A stretch of 64,000 bases of DNA from Tabrizicola sp. (GCF_016792905.1 NZ_JAEULP010000088.1:62001-126000), one strand, 5' to 3'; numbered from the stretch's first letter, positions 23,305-32,798 are shown. Numbers and translations are program-made. Notes: a model not told the origin generated them from the sequence alone.

Positions 23305-24554
23305 CACCACCGCGCAAGGTCCTGATCCTGGGCGCCGACGGCTTCATAGGCAGGCACCTCGCCTTCGCCCTGCGGGACGCCGGATGGGAGGTGACTGCGC
23401 AGGCCCGCACTCCCGCCCGATTTGCAGCGATGGGCTTTGCCACCCTCAACGCCGACCTGACCGATCCCGCCACCCATTCTCCCGCCTTCTGGGCGCCGCA
23501 CCTGCCGGACGGCACCGCGCTGGTGTATGCCGCGGGTCTTCTGACTGGCACCGAGGCCAGCTTCGCCGCCGTCCACCGCGACGCCCCCAACGCCGCCCTG
23601 CAGGCACTCAGCGGCCGCGCGGTGCTGATATCGGCCGTGGGTATCGAAGCCGACACCCCCTTCGCCCGCTGGCGGCGCGGGACCGAGGCCCTGTTCGCAG
23701 GCCATTGCATCCTGCGCCCGGGCCTCGTGCTGGGTGAAACCTCCTACGGCGGCTCGTCGCTGCTCCGCGCCCTTGCGGCGATGCCCTTTCGCCTGCCGGT
23801 CGTGGGCGATGGCCAACAGCCCTTCAACCCGATCCACGCCACCGACCTGGCCGAAGTTGTGGCCGAATGCCTGGACCACCCCGCCGCAGGAACATGGGAG
23901 ATCGGCGGGCCGGACGTCGTCACTCAGGCCGACCTTCTGACGCGATACCGAAGCTGGCTTGGCCTGCCGCAGGTGCCGCCACTGCACATCCCGCCGCAGG
24001 CGACCCGGCTGCTGGGTCATATGGGCGACGCCCTGCGGCTTGGCCCGGTCTCGGCCACCTCGGTTGCCCAGCTTCAGGCCGGGGTTTGCGCTGATCCCGC
24101 GCCTCTCCTTTCCCGGCTGGAGACCCGCCCGCGCGCGGTGTCCACCTTCCTGAACGCCCGCCCCGCCGGGACGCAGGACCTCTGGCAGGCCCGGCTCTAT
24201 CTCCTGAAACCGCTGATCCGCCTGATCCTCGCCGCCCTCTGGCTCGCCTCCGGCCTGCTCGGCCTGACCTCCCCGGCCGCGAGCTTCACTCCCGGCCTGC
24301 CCCTAACCGAACCCCTCGCCATCACCCTGGCCCGTGCCTTCGGGGCACTCGACCTGGCCCTCGGCCTCGCCCTGCTGCGGAACTGGCGGCCAGGGCCGGT
24401 CGCCCTGACCCAGATCGCCCTCGTCCTGGCCTATACCGCCGGACTCACCCTCCTCGCCCCGGCGCTCTGGCTCGACCCCTACGGCAGCCTCCTGAAGAAC
24501 CTTCCCGTCCTGGCGCTGATGCTGGTCCATCTGGCGCTGGTGGAGGAGCGCTGA
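23301..24554 (+). CDS. Extended SDR/epimerase domain fused to a DoxX-like membrane domain
   Basis: 417 residues starting at GTG 23301, which overlaps the mtnP stop. Residues about 8-290 are an NAD(P)-binding SDR of the atypical YfcH/complex-I-NDUFA9-like type (GADGFIGRHL, then NPIHATDLAEVV). Residues about 300-417 hold four membrane helices of the DoxX-like family. The fusion suggests a membrane-linked reductase, perhaps on a quinone or lipid, but no substrate is known. It overlaps the next gene by TGATG. Confidence 0.8.
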   Translation: MTPPRKVLILGADGFIGRHLAFALRDAGWEVTAQARTPARFAAMGFATLNADLTDPATHSPAFWAPHLPDGTALVYAAGLLTGTEASFAAVHRDAPNAALQALSGRAVLISAVGIEADTPFARWRRGTEALFAGHCILRPGLVLGETSYGGSSLLRALAAMPFRLPVVGDGQQPFNPIHATDLAEVVAECLDHPAAGTWEIGGPDVVTQADLLTRYRSWLGLPQVPPLHIPPQATRLLGHMGDALRLGPVSATSVAQLQAGVCADPAPLLSRLETRPRAVSTFLNARPAGTQDLWQARLYLLKPLIRLILAALWLASGLLGLTSPAASFTPGLPLTEPLAITLARAFGALDLALGLALLRNWRPGPVALTQIALVLAYTAGLTLLAPALWLDPYGSLLKNLPVLALMLVHLALVEER

Positions 24555-25021
24555 TGGACGCCTATCTCCTTGCGAAAACCCTGCACATCCTGTCCGCCAC
24601 CGTGCTTTTCGGCACCGGCATCGGCACCGCCTTCCAGATGGTCTGGGCCATGCGCGGCGACCGGGCCGAGGTGGTGGCAGGCGTGGGCTCCGGCGTGGTG
24701 ATGGCTGACTGGCTCTTCACCCTGCCCGCAGGGATCGCGCAACCCGCCACCGGCCTCTGGCTCGCCCATCTCGCCGGGTGGAGCCTGGCCGAGCCCTGGC
24801 TGATCCTGACCTATGCCCTCTACCTCATCGCCTTCGCGGCCTGGGTGCCGGTCGTCGCCCTGCAATACCGTATCCGCGACCTCTGCCGGGCCGCCCCGCC
24901 CGGCCCGGTCCCGCCCGAAGCCCGCAGGCTCTACCGCCTCTGGGTCCTGCTCGGCTGGCCCGGCTTCGGCGCGCTTGTCGCGGTGATCTGGCTGATGGTA
25001 TCGAAACCCGAACTGTTCTGA
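24554..25021 (+). CDS. DUF2269-family integral membrane protein
   Basis: 155 residues with four membrane helices. [20 protein letters not shown] at the N-terminus with its conserved His, ATGLWLA in the middle and [17 protein letters not shown] near the end fit DUF2269. These proteins are found beside SDR-DoxX fusions in many proteobacteria, so the two are probably partners in one membrane complex. Function unknown. It is translationally coupled to the fusion gene and is 7 bases ahead of apt. Confidence 0.85.
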   Translation: MDAYLLAKTLHILSATVLFGTGIGTAFQMVWAMRGDRAEVVAGVGSGVVMADWLFTLPAGIAQPATGLWLAHLAGWSLAEPWLILTYALYLIAFAAWVPVVALQYRIRDLCRAAPPGPVPPEARRLYRLWVLLGWPGFGALVAVIWLMVSKPELF

Positions 25022-25028
25022 GGAACCC

Positions 25029-25562
25029 ATGGCCAAGACCGTCAAGGACTACATCCGCACCATCGTCGACTTCCCGCACGAGGGGATCCTGTTCCGCGAC
25101 GTGACCACCCTCTTCGCCGATCCGCGCGGGTTCCGGATGTGCGTGGACCAGCTCCTCGCCCCCTATGCCGGGATGAGAATCGACAAGGTCGCGGGGCTGG
25201 AGGCGCGGGGATTCATCCTGGGCGGCGCGGTCGCCCACCAGCTGTCGACCGGCTTCGTTCCGATCCGCAAGAAGGGGAAGCTGCCGGGCCAGACCATTTC
25301 CCAGGCTTACAAGCTGGAATACGGCGAGGCGGTGGTCGAGGTGCATGACGATGCGATGCAGCCGGGGGAAAAGGTGCTCCTCGTCGACGACCTTCTGGCT
25401 ACCGGCGGCACGGCAGAAGCGGGCATCCGGCTGATCGAGCGCCTGGGTGCCGAGATCGTCGCCTGCGCCTTTGTCGTCGACCTGCCCGATCTGGGCGGCC
25501 GCCGGAAGCTCGAAGCGATGGGCATGGATGTGCACGCCCTATGTGCCTTCGAAGGGCTGTAG
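25029..25562 (+). CDS. apt: Adenine phosphoribosyltransferase
   Basis: 177 residues. It converts adenine and PRPP to AMP. The N-terminus [21 protein letters not shown], the central [11 protein letters not shown] and the PRPP loop [13 protein letters not shown] are all present. It closes a four-gene run that begins with mtnP, giving a short route that reclaims adenine from methylthioadenosine. A two-hairpin repeat follows 18 bases after the stop. Confidence 0.95.
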   Translation: MAKTVKDYIRTIVDFPHEGILFRDVTTLFADPRGFRMCVDQLLAPYAGMRIDKVAGLEARGFILGGAVAHQLSTGFVPIRKKGKLPGQTISQAYKLEYGEAVVEVHDDAMQPGEKVLLVDDLLATGGTAEAGIRLIERLGAEIVACAFVVDLPDLGGRRKLEAMGMDVHALCAFEGL

Positions 25563-25580
25563 CAAAGCCCGAACCTGGCG

Positions 25581-25624
25581 CCGGAGCCTTCGAAGGCTCC
25601 GAGACGATTTCTTCAAAGAAATCG
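25581..25624. repeat. Double-palindrome repeat element, copy A
   Basis: Two perfect palindromes stand side by side: GGAGCCTTCGAAGGCTCC (25583-25600) and CGATTTCTTCAAAGAAATCG (25605-25624). A diverged copy lies at 39674-39717 (32 of 44 bases identical, both hairpins kept), also directly behind a gene. It is probably a dispersed 3'-end element acting as terminator or mRNA stabiliser. The rest of the gap to 25819 shows no gene. Confidence 0.7.
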
Positions 25625-25819
25625 GGGAACCGGGCGCTGCGGCGGGGTTCCGTTAACCCTGTGTCAAGAGAATCGCTCTAGACCTGTGCTTGTCAGGGCT
25701 ACCCACCCTGGCCGCGCTGCTACCCACAGCGTGACCCACACACCCCCAAAGCACCCCGTCGCAGGTTTCCTGCGGCGGGGATGTTTCGTTGCCGCGCCCA
25801 GCGCAAGGGGTGGATGCCG

Positions 25820-27229
25820 TCACCCCAGCACCGCCCCCGGATTCATGATCCCCACCGGGTCCAGCGCCTCCTTGATCGCCCGCATTGCGGCCAGCTTCCC
25901 CGGATCACAATAGCGCGCCAGGTCGCCAACCTTCAGCCGCCCCACCCCATGCTCCGCCGCGACCGACCCGCCAAGCGAATGCACCAGGTCATGCACCGCT
26001 GTCTTCACCCGGTCGCGCACCGCCTCGTGTTCGGCCTTGCCGTGCCCCTGCGCCGGGAAGACGTTCCAGTGCAGGTTGCCGTCCCCCAGATGCCCGAAAC
26101 AGTTCACCCGGAAGTCGCCCAAAGGGGCAATCGCCGCCGGAGCCGCCGCGACAAAACCGGGGATCGCCGACAGCGGCAGCGAGATGTCGTGGCTCGACAC
26201 CGCGCCCACCCTGCGGTTGGCCAGCGGAATGGTCTCGCGCAGCTCCCACAGGTGCAGCGCCTGGGTCTCGGAGGTTGCGATCACCCCGTCCGTCACCAGC
26301 CCCGCCGCGGCCCCGGCCTCGTAAAGCCCCGCCATCGTCGCCTCGGGATCAAGACCCGCGGGCAGTTCCAGTTCCACCAGCACGAGCCAGTCGGGCACCG
26401 GGTTGACGGGTGCCCGCAAATCGAACCCTGCCTCTGCCAGGAAGTCGAAACCCGTCCGGCTGATCAGTTCGAACCCCGAAACCAGCCCTGCGGCCCGCTC
26501 GCCACAGATCGCCAGCAGGTCAAGCGCGGCGGCAGGCGAGGGCACGGCAAGGAGCGCCACGACCCGGGCAGCGGGTCGGGGAAACAGCTTCAGGCTGGCG
26601 GCGGTGATCACGCCCAGCGTCCCCTCCGACCCGATAAGGAGATCGCGCAGGTCATAGCCCGCATTGTCCTTGCGCAGCCGGGTCAGGCCGCCATAGACCG
26701 TCCCGTCCGGCAAGACTGCCTCCAGCCCCAGGCAGAGGTCGCGCGCATTGCCATAGCGCAGGACCGCCGTTCCGCCTGCGTTGGTCGCCAGGTTGCCGCC
26801 GATCCGGCAACTCCCCTCGGAGGCGAGGCTCAACGGAAAGAGCCGTCCCACCTTCGCCGCCTCGGCCTGCACCTCGGCCAGGATCATCCCCGCCTCGACC
26901 ACCATCGCATTCTCTTCCGGCCAGATGCCGCGCAAGCCCGCCATCCGCTCCACCGACAGCAACAGCGGCAGCGGCCCCCCGGTCATGATCTGCCCGCCGA
27001 CCAGCCCGGTCCCGCCGCTGATCGGCACGACCCCGACGCGCGCAGCGGCACAGGCGCGGACGACCGCAGCCACCTCCCCCGTGGTCCGGGGCCGGGCCAG
27101 CACCCCCGCCTGACCGACCCAGCGCCCGCGGGGTTCTTCCAGATGCCGGGGCTCGGGCGCGGTGAGGGCGCCCTCGGGCAACAGCCCGGCAAGATGCGCG
27201 ACAAAGGCGGGATCGCAAGGGTTCAGCAT
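25820..27229 (-). CDS. FAD-linked D-2-hydroxyacid dehydrogenase (GlcD/D2HGDH type)
   Basis: 469 residues from the ATG at 27229, which has AAGGAGA 6 bases upstream. A PCMH-type FAD-binding domain (VVPISGGTGLVGGQ, then RIGGNLATNAGGTAVLRYGNARD) is followed by the FAD-oxidase C-terminal domain with CFGHLGDGNLHWNV and the terminal VAAEHGVGRLK, whose histidines bind the metal and substrate. It oxidises a 2-hydroxyacid such as D-lactate, glycolate or 2-hydroxyglutarate; no GlcE/GlcF partners are adjacent, so a single-subunit enzyme is favoured. Confidence 0.88.
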   Translation of the reverse strand: MLNPCDPAFVAHLAGLLPEGALTAPEPRHLEEPRGRWVGQAGVLARPRTTGEVAAVVRACAAARVGVVPISGGTGLVGGQIMTGGPLPLLLSVERMAGLRGIWPEENAMVVEAGMILAEVQAEAAKVGRLFPLSLASEGSCRIGGNLATNAGGTAVLRYGNARDLCLGLEAVLPDGTVYGGLTRLRKDNAGYDLRDLLIGSEGTLGVITAASLKLFPRPAARVVALLAVPSPAAALDLLAICGERAAGLVSGFELISRTGFDFLAEAGFDLRAPVNPVPDWLVLVELELPAGLDPEATMAGLYEAGAAAGLVTDGVIATSETQALHLWELRETIPLANRRVGAVSSHDISLPLSAIPGFVAAAPAAIAPLGDFRVNCFGHLGDGNLHWNVFPAQGHGKAEHEAVRDRVKTAVHDLVHSLGGSVAAEHGVGRLKVGDLARYCDPGKLAAMRAIKEALDPVGIMNPGAVLG

Positions 27230-27274
27230 CGGCGTCTCCTTCAGCCCCTTGGTAGCCAAGGGCGGCGGGAGAGG

Positions 27275-28075
27275 CTAGTCCAGCCAGGCGGGTTCCAGCA
27301 CCATGATGGTCGGTTGGGACGGCAGGTCGCGCAGCGACAGGGCGATCTGCGCCCCGCCGGTTTCGACCACGGTGAACTCCGGGGACATGTCCGACAGGAA
27401 GGCCTGCAACGACTGGGGGCTGAACCAGTGCATCGGGATCACCACCGAAGACCGCAGGCGCCTCACCACTCCCGTCATATCCTGAAGCCGCATCGTATAG
27501 CCGCCGTCGACCGGCACCATGACCACGTCCAGCCGCCCGATCGCCGCATATTGCTCATCGCTCGGGATTTGGTGCAGGTGGCCGAGATGGCCGATGCAAA
27601 GCCCCCCCGCCTCGAAGATGAAGATCGAGTTGCCGTCCTTCCGCGCGCCCTCGCCGAACGGCCCCCGGGTGTCCGTCGTCACGTTCCTGACCAGCATCGA
27701 CCCCAGGTCCAGCCGGTGCTCCGCGGGCCGGCCACCCTCGGGCCATCCCTTCAGCACATGCGGAATGCGTGCGTCGGGCGCGGCGGTCCAGTGGGTGTGA
27801 TGCGCGTTGTTCATCGTCACCACATCCGGCACCAGGTCCTGCGTTCCAAGGTATCCGGCGTAGTCCGTCACCGCCACCGTGCCATCCGCCGTGACGATGG
27901 CGAAGCTCGCGTGGTCGAGGTAGCGGATCAGGACCGAATCCTTCTCCAGCCCGTCCTGCAACGCCACCGGCAAGACCGTCGGTTCCGCCGCGGCAATCGC
28001 GATGCAGTGCGAAGGAATGCGCTCTTGCGCGAAGGCTGGCACCGCGAGCAGGCAAAGGGCAAGGGCAAGGCGCAT
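27275..28075 (-). CDS. Secreted metallo-beta-lactamase-fold (UlaG-like) protein
   Basis: 266 residues. Signal peptide 1-16. A beta-lactamase-fold core follows: YLDHASFAIVTADGTVAVTDY near the start, NNAHHTHW (metal-site His cluster), GHLGHLHQIP and VVIPMHWFSPQS. This set resembles the UlaG/L-ascorbate-6-phosphate lactonase branch, but the protein is periplasmic, so its substrate is different and unknown. It lies 45 bases above the FAD dehydrogenase gene on the same strand and could be co-transcribed. Confidence 0.8.
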   Translation of the reverse strand: MRLALALCLLAVPAFAQERIPSHCIAIAAAEPTVLPVALQDGLEKDSVLIRYLDHASFAIVTADGTVAVTDYAGYLGTQDLVPDVVTMNNAHHTHWTAAPDARIPHVLKGWPEGGRPAEHRLDLGSMLVRNVTTDTRGPFGEGARKDGNSIFIFEAGGLCIGHLGHLHQIPSDEQYAAIGRLDVVMVPVDGGYTMRLQDMTGVVRRLRSSVVIPMHWFSPQSLQAFLSDMSPEFTVVETGGAQIALSLRDLPSQPTIMVLEPAWLD

Positions 28076-28153
28076 GGATCACCTCCCGGCGAGAGGCAGA
28101 GCGTAACCCGGATTGCGCCACCGTCACCGGGAAACCGGATCACGGATGCGCGA

Positions 28154-28675
28154 TCACCCCGCCATCGCATGCAAGGCTGCAATCGTGCGAAGGTTTCGCG
28201 CGGTCATCGGGGCGGGCAAGAGATGCGGAAGCTTCTCGGCCAGCTTCGACGTCCCGACGCCTCCCGGTGTGTGCAAGGTGAAGCGGCGCGGGCCGACGTG
28301 CCAGCCATCCCCCGGCAGGGCCAGTGCCTTGAGTTTCGCCTCCTCCAGCGCCGGCGTCTCGCGCAGGAAATAGACGTGAACCCGGCCTCCGTCTGCGCCG
28401 GCAAAGGGATGATCGCTCAGCGCTTCGGCAAGGTCCGCTGCCGTCAGGACAAAAATCTCGCGCGAGAAGCCGAAACGTGCCGCGACGCCGTCATGGATGA
28501 TCCGTTCCAGCTCCGGCGCTTCCAGATCGCTTTCGAACACCGCATTGCCGGACTGGATATAGGTCCGCACCGCACCGAGCCCCAGCCCCGCCAGCATCTC
28601 ACGGAACTCCGCCATCGGCAGCTTTCCGGCGCCACCGACATTCACCCCGCGCAAAAGGGCAATCCGAACGCCCAT
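28154..28675 (-). CDS. DUF1697-family protein
   Basis: 173 residues. The N-terminus RIALLRGVNVGGAGKLPMAEFREML and the YIQSGNAVFES block are the signature of DUF1697, a ferredoxin-like cytoplasmic family of unknown biochemical role. RVHVYFLRETP and the TRLTLHTPGGVGTSKL-type end (here FTLHTPGGVGTSKLAEKLP) complete the match. No neighbour suggests a function. Confidence 0.88.
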   Translation of the reverse strand: MGVRIALLRGVNVGGAGKLPMAEFREMLAGLGLGAVRTYIQSGNAVFESDLEAPELERIIHDGVAARFGFSREIFVLTAADLAEALSDHPFAGADGGRVHVYFLRETPALEEAKLKALALPGDGWHVGPRRFTLHTPGGVGTSKLAEKLPHLLPAPMTARNLRTIAALHAMAG

Positions 28676-28723
28676 GCCCTCCCCCTTCGCCTTTCACATT
28701 TGCCAAAATATCCCGCCGGAGGT

Positions 28724-28796
28724 GCAACATGTCGCCGCCACTGGTTCGAGGCGACATGTTGCGGCGAGCGGCTTTGCGTCCCTCACGCAAAGCCGC
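28724..28796. repeat. Two perfect stem-loops in tandem
   Basis: GCAACATGTCGCC (28724-28736) pairs with its exact complement at 28750-28762. GCGGCTTTGCGT (28768-28779) pairs exactly with ACGCAAAGCCGC (28785-28796) round CCCTC. A smaller stem CTTGC/GCAAG follows near 28808-28820. All lie in the 172-base gap after the RimJ-type gene on the minus strand and probably end that long transcript. Confidence 0.65.
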
Positions 28797-28847
28797 GAGA
28801 CAAAAGGCTTGCGCCGCAAGGCGCTCAATATGACAGGCGCCCCGACC

Positions 28848-29432
28848 TCAACCCACGTCGGTCCGTCCGCGCCGGTCGCCGCGCAGGTTGGCGTAAAGCA
28901 CATGGTTGCGCCAGCGCCCATTGATCTGCAGGTAGCTCTGCGCCACCCCCTCGTACTTGAACCCGCATTTCTCCAGCACCCCGCGCGAGGGCAGGTTCTC
29001 CGGCAGGCAGGCCGCCTCCAGGCGGCTTAGGTCCATCCGGGTGAAGGCGTGGTGCGTCAGCGCCAGGATCGCCTCACGCATGTAGCCCTGCCGCGCGAAG
29101 GGTTCGCCGATCCAGTAGCCGAAGGTGCCGGTCTGCGACGGCCCCCGGCGGATGTTGTCCAGCGTCAGCGCCCCCAGAAGCTGATTGTCGGCGCGGCGGA
29201 TCAACAGCATCGGCAGCGCCTGACCCTGGGCCTCGGCGCGCAGCGCCCAGTACACCCGATTGGTGAAGGCGCGGCGGCTCAGGTGGTCGGTCGACCAGAC
29301 CGGCTCCCATCTCACCAGGAACTCGGCGCTGGCCTCGCGCACCTCCGACCATTGCCGCCAGTCGCCATGTTCCGGAAGCCGCAGCGTCATCCGCTCGGTC
29401 TCGACCCGGACTCGGCGCTTCAACCCGAGCAT
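28848..29432 (-). CDS. GNAT-family N-acetyltransferase, RimJ/RimL type
   Basis: 194 residues. RMTLRLPEHGDWRQWSEVRE opens the domain; GTFGYWIGEPFARQGYMREAILALTHHAFT holds the acetyl-CoA pyrophosphate loop (RQGYMREA, a variant of Q/RxxGxG/A); ENLPSRGVLEKCGFKYEG is the typical RimJ end. It likely acetylates a protein or ribosomal N-terminus. Its ATG overlaps the M16 peptidase stop by one base, making it the last gene of the ctaC-started series. Confidence 0.88.
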   Translation of the reverse strand: MLGLKRRVRVETERMTLRLPEHGDWRQWSEVREASAEFLVRWEPVWSTDHLSRRAFTNRVYWALRAEAQGQALPMLLIRRADNQLLGALTLDNIRRGPSQTGTFGYWIGEPFARQGYMREAILALTHHAFTRMDLSRLEAACLPENLPSRGVLEKCGFKYEGVAQSYLQINGRWRNHVLYANLRGDRRGRTDVG

Positions 29433-30688
29433 CAGGCCGAAAGTCCCCGCCGAACCTCGTCGATCCCCGGTGCCCCGGCCACCGGCCCGTAGATCGCCAG
29501 CGCCGCCCGCGCGCCCGTCAATTCACCCGCATAGCCGCGCACCGCCGCCGTATCGACCGCGTCGATCTTCGCCACCGCCTCGGTCACGTCGGGGATGCGG
29601 CCCCAGATCGACAACAGCCGCGCATTGCGCTCGGCCCGCGCGGAGGGGCTTTCCAGCCCCATCAGAAGGCCCGCCTTCAGCTGCGCCCGGGCGCGGGCCA
29701 CCTCGGCCTCGGTCATGTCCTCCGCCGCGCGCTTCAGCTCGTCCACCGTGAGCTGCGTCAGCTCGCCGATCTCGGCTTCCGAGGTTCCGGCATAGATCGT
29801 CACCTGCCCGGTATCCTCATAAGCCGCCGACTGGGCGTAGATGGAATAGCACAGCCCCCGGTCCTCGCGGATGCGCTGGAACAGGCGGCTCGACATGCCG
29901 CCGCCCATCGCTGTCGAATAGACCTGCGCGGTATAGACCTTGTCGTCGCGGTAGCCCGGGCCCTCGAACTGGAGCGCGAAATGCACCTGCTCCAGGTCCT
30001 TCACCTCGCGCCGCTCGCCGCCGACGAACCGCGCGGGTTCGACCTTCGATGCCCCGACCGGCTTCAGCCCGCCGAATATCCGCTCTGCCGCCGCGACAAT
30101 GGCGTCATGGTCCACACCCCCCGCCGCCGACAGGATCATCTGGTCCGGCCCGTAATGCGCCCCGGTGAACCCCTCGAAATCCGCCTTGCGGAACGAGGAC
30201 ACCCGCTCCTCCGGCCCCAGGATGGTGCGCCCGAAGCTCTGCTCGGGATAGCTTACCTCATGCAGCCAGTCGAAGATGATGTCATCCGGCGTATCCAGCG
30301 CCTGGCCGATTTCCTGCAGGATCACATGCCGCTCGGTCTCGATGTCGGCCTTGCGGAATACGGGGTTCAGCACGATGTCGGCGATCACGTCCAGCGCCAT
30401 CAGCACATCGCCCGACAGCACCCGCGCGTAATAGGCGGTCATCTCGCGGCTGGTATAGGCGTTGATGTAGCCGCCCACATCCTCGATCTCTTCGGCGATC
30501 CGGAGGGCAGACCGCCGCCGGGTGCCCTTGAACGCCATATGCTCCAGGAAATGCGCGATGCCGTTCTGGTCGGGGCGTTCATGCCGCCCCCCGGCCTCGA
30601 CCCAAAGGCCGACGGATGCGGATTGCAGCCCCGGCATGGCTTCGGTCACGATGCGGAAGCCGTTCGGCAGGGTGTGCAGCTTCTGCAT
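29432..30688 (-). CDS. M16-family zinc peptidase (mitochondrial-processing-peptidase-like)
   Basis: 418 residues. The inverted zinc motif HFLEH (HxxEH) lies about residue 47 with the downstream glutamate in the ETERHVILQEIG block, followed by the R/Y-type GGGMSSRLFQRIREDRGLCYSIYA substrate motif of the second half. It is the PqqL/MPP-beta-like processing peptidase that is usually next to thrC in alphaproteobacteria. It overlaps the thrC stop by one base. Its location (no signal peptide) is cytoplasmic. Confidence 0.93.
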   Translation of the reverse strand: MQKLHTLPNGFRIVTEAMPGLQSASVGLWVEAGGRHERPDQNGIAHFLEHMAFKGTRRRSALRIAEEIEDVGGYINAYTSREMTAYYARVLSGDVLMALDVIADIVLNPVFRKADIETERHVILQEIGQALDTPDDIIFDWLHEVSYPEQSFGRTILGPEERVSSFRKADFEGFTGAHYGPDQMILSAAGGVDHDAIVAAAERIFGGLKPVGASKVEPARFVGGERREVKDLEQVHFALQFEGPGYRDDKVYTAQVYSTAMGGGMSSRLFQRIREDRGLCYSIYAQSAAYEDTGQVTIYAGTSEAEIGELTQLTVDELKRAAEDMTEAEVARARAQLKAGLLMGLESPSARAERNARLLSIWGRIPDVTEAVAKIDAVDTAAVRGYAGELTGARAALAIYGPVAGAPGIDEVRRGLSA

Positions 30689-32073
30689 CAGCGAAGGGTC
30701 CTTTCGCGCACCAGCGCCTGAAGCGCCTCAAGGTCGTTCGGCACCCGCGTCACCCGTTCCTTGCGCTCGAACAGGTCCGCCATGTGCGGCGGCAGGCCCG
30801 GGCGGATGCCCGTCGCACGGCTCACCGCGTCCGGAAACTTCGCCGGATGGGCGGTGGCAAGCGTGATCATCGGCGCCAGCCCGATATGCTCCTCGGCCAC
30901 CTTCACGCCCACGGCGGAATGCGGGCACAGAAGCTCTCCGGTCGTCTTCCAGTGCCGCGCGATGGTTTCCAGCGTCTCCGCCTCGCTGCACCGGCCCGAG
31001 GCGAAGGTGCCGCGCAGGCTGTCGATCGCCCCCTGGCTGATCCTGAACCCGCCCGCCTTCAGCTCGCCCATCAGCGCCGCCACCGCCGCCCCGTCACGGC
31101 CATAGGCGTCGAACAGGGCGCGCTCGAAATTCGAGGAGACCTGGATGTCCATCGACGGGCTCATCGAGGGCTTGACGCCGTTCGTCCGGTAGTCCCCCGA
31201 GCGCAGGGCGCGGTCCAGAATGTCGTTCTGGTTGGTGGCGATCACCAGCTGGTCGATGGGCAGGCCCATCCGCTTGGCGATATAGCCCGCGAAGATGTCG
31301 CCGAAGTTCCCGGTCGGCACGGTGAAGCTGACCGCACGGTGCGGCGCGCCAAGGGCGGTCGCCGCGTAGAAGTAATACACCACCTGCGCCAGCACCCGCG
31401 CCCAGTTGATGCTGTTCACCCCGGCGAGCCGCACCCCGTCGCGAAAGGCGAAATCGTTGAACATGTCCTTCACGCGGGCCTGACAGTCGTCGAAATCGCC
31501 GTCCACCGCCAGCGCATGAACGTTCGCTTCCGACGGCGTCGTCATCTGCCGCCGCTGCACCTCGCTGACACGGCCATGCGGAAAAAGGATGAACACATCC
31601 ACATTGGCGAGGCCCCTGAACGCCTCCATCGCCGCCGACCCGGTATCGCCGCTGGTCGCGCCGACGATGGTGATCCGTTCCCCGGTCTTGGCCAGCGCCG
31701 CCTGCATCATCTGCCCGATGAGCTGCATGGCGAAGTCCTTGAACGCCAGGGTCGGCCCGTGGAACAGCTCCAGCAGGAAATGGTTCGACCCCAGCTGCAC
31801 CATCGGCGCGCGGGCGGCGTGGTGGAAGCCCTCATAGGCATTGGCGATCAGGCCGCGGAATTCGTCGTCCGCGAAGAACCCGCCCAGATAGGGCCGCATC
31901 ACCCGGAAGGCGACCTCCTCATACGGCGCACCCGCGAGAGCCGCGATTTCCGCATGGCTCAGCACCGGCACCGTCTCGGGGACATAAAGCCCGCCGTCGC
32001 GGGCCAGGCCCGTCATCATCGCCTCGCCGAAGCCAAGAACGGGGGCAGCGCCGCGGGTCGAGATATATTGCAT
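30688..32073 (-). CDS. thrC: Threonine synthase
   Basis: 461 residues from the ATG at 32073; the longer frame to 32160 adds an unconserved tail. It converts O-phosphohomoserine to threonine with PLP. MQYISTRGAAPVLGFGEAMMTGLARDGGLYVP is the typical N-terminus, the PLP lysine is in LAFKDFAMQ, and GATSGDTGSAAMEAF binds the cofactor phosphate. The gene is wedged between surf1 (11 bases) and the M16 peptidase. Confidence 0.95.
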   Translation of the reverse strand: MQYISTRGAAPVLGFGEAMMTGLARDGGLYVPETVPVLSHAEIAALAGAPYEEVAFRVMRPYLGGFFADDEFRGLIANAYEGFHHAARAPMVQLGSNHFLLELFHGPTLAFKDFAMQLIGQMMQAALAKTGERITIVGATSGDTGSAAMEAFRGLANVDVFILFPHGRVSEVQRRQMTTPSEANVHALAVDGDFDDCQARVKDMFNDFAFRDGVRLAGVNSINWARVLAQVVYYFYAATALGAPHRAVSFTVPTGNFGDIFAGYIAKRMGLPIDQLVIATNQNDILDRALRSGDYRTNGVKPSMSPSMDIQVSSNFERALFDAYGRDGAAVAALMGELKAGGFRISQGAIDSLRGTFASGRCSEAETLETIARHWKTTGELLCPHSAVGVKVAEEHIGLAPMITLATAHPAKFPDAVSRATGIRPGLPPHMADLFERKERVTRVPNDLEALQALVRERTLR

Positions 32074-32084
32074 CGGTATCGCCT

Positions 32085-32753
32085 TCAAACCTTCCGCGTC
32101 CTGATACGCCAGAGGAGGAACACTGTCATCCCCGCCCATGTCGCCGCCAAGAGGAACCACTGGATCGCATAACCCCAGTGATCATTGGGTATACCCGATG
32201 TATCGACCGGGACCGGAGTGATCCCGTCACCGGTTGGCTTGCTCGCGACAATTAGTGTCGGTTCCGTCTTCAGCTTGGCCGCCATGGCCGGGACGTCCCG
32301 CGCAAACCAGAGGCCGGTCTTTTCATCCGGTGGTGGGGTGAAGCTGTTCGTATCCTGCGGCCAGTGCAGGTTGCCTTCCACTTTCGCCGCATGCGGGGGT
32401 CGAGGCACATCGCGCGATTCCTCCTCGATGAAGCCGCGCTGCACCATGATCCGGCGCCCATCGGCCAAAGCGAAGGCCTCGATCACCAGCACGCCCGGGC
32501 TCGCCCCGGTCTGGCCCGCGAGCACCTCCAGATACTCGCCGGTGAAGCGTCCCTCGGCCACCACCGCCTGGAACTTGTCCGGCCCCTCCTCCGGCACGGC
32601 GGGCAGCGGGATCGGCGCATTGACGATCCGCGACTCGATCTCGCCCAGGTAAACCCGCTTCTCCTCCATCCGGCGCAACTGCCAGAAGCCAAGGCTCATC
32701 AGGACCGCCACCCCGACGATGCCCATCAGGACCGGAAAGACATAACGGCGCAT
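32085..32753 (-). CDS. SURF1-family cytochrome oxidase assembly protein
   Basis: 222 residues from the ATG at 32753. Two membrane helices flank a periplasmic domain: the first about 4-22 (LMGIVGVAVLMSLGFWQLRR with the conserved FWQLRR), the second at the C-terminus (WGYAIQWFLLAATWAGMTVF). SURF1 carries heme a to subunit I of aa3 oxidase. The order ctaE-surf1-thrC is standard in this group. A hairpin that could attenuate transcription lies just above it. Confidence 0.92.
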   Translation of the reverse strand: MRRYVFPVLMGIVGVAVLMSLGFWQLRRMEEKRVYLGEIESRIVNAPIPLPAVPEEGPDKFQAVVAEGRFTGEYLEVLAGQTGASPGVLVIEAFALADGRRIMVQRGFIEEESRDVPRPPHAAKVEGNLHWPQDTNSFTPPPDEKTGLWFARDVPAMAAKLKTEPTLIVASKPTGDGITPVPVDTSGIPNDHWGYAIQWFLLAATWAGMTVFLLWRIRTRKV

Positions 32754-32772
32754 CAGAGAACCCCGGAAATGA

Positions 32773-32798
32773 AAGCGCAGGCCCGAGGGCCCGCGCTT
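32773..32798 (-). terminator. Hairpin between ctaE and surf1
   Basis: AAGCGC and GGCCC (32773-32784) pair with GGGCC and GCGCTT (32787-32798). On the minus strand the stem is followed by TCATTT. It lies 22 bases after the ctaE stop and can lower transcription into surf1-thrC. Confidence 0.6.

Noticed and set aside
25781-28924. Plus-strand frame of 1047 codons
   Set aside because: Antisense to the FAD dehydrogenase, MBL-fold and DUF1697 genes; no recognisable domain.
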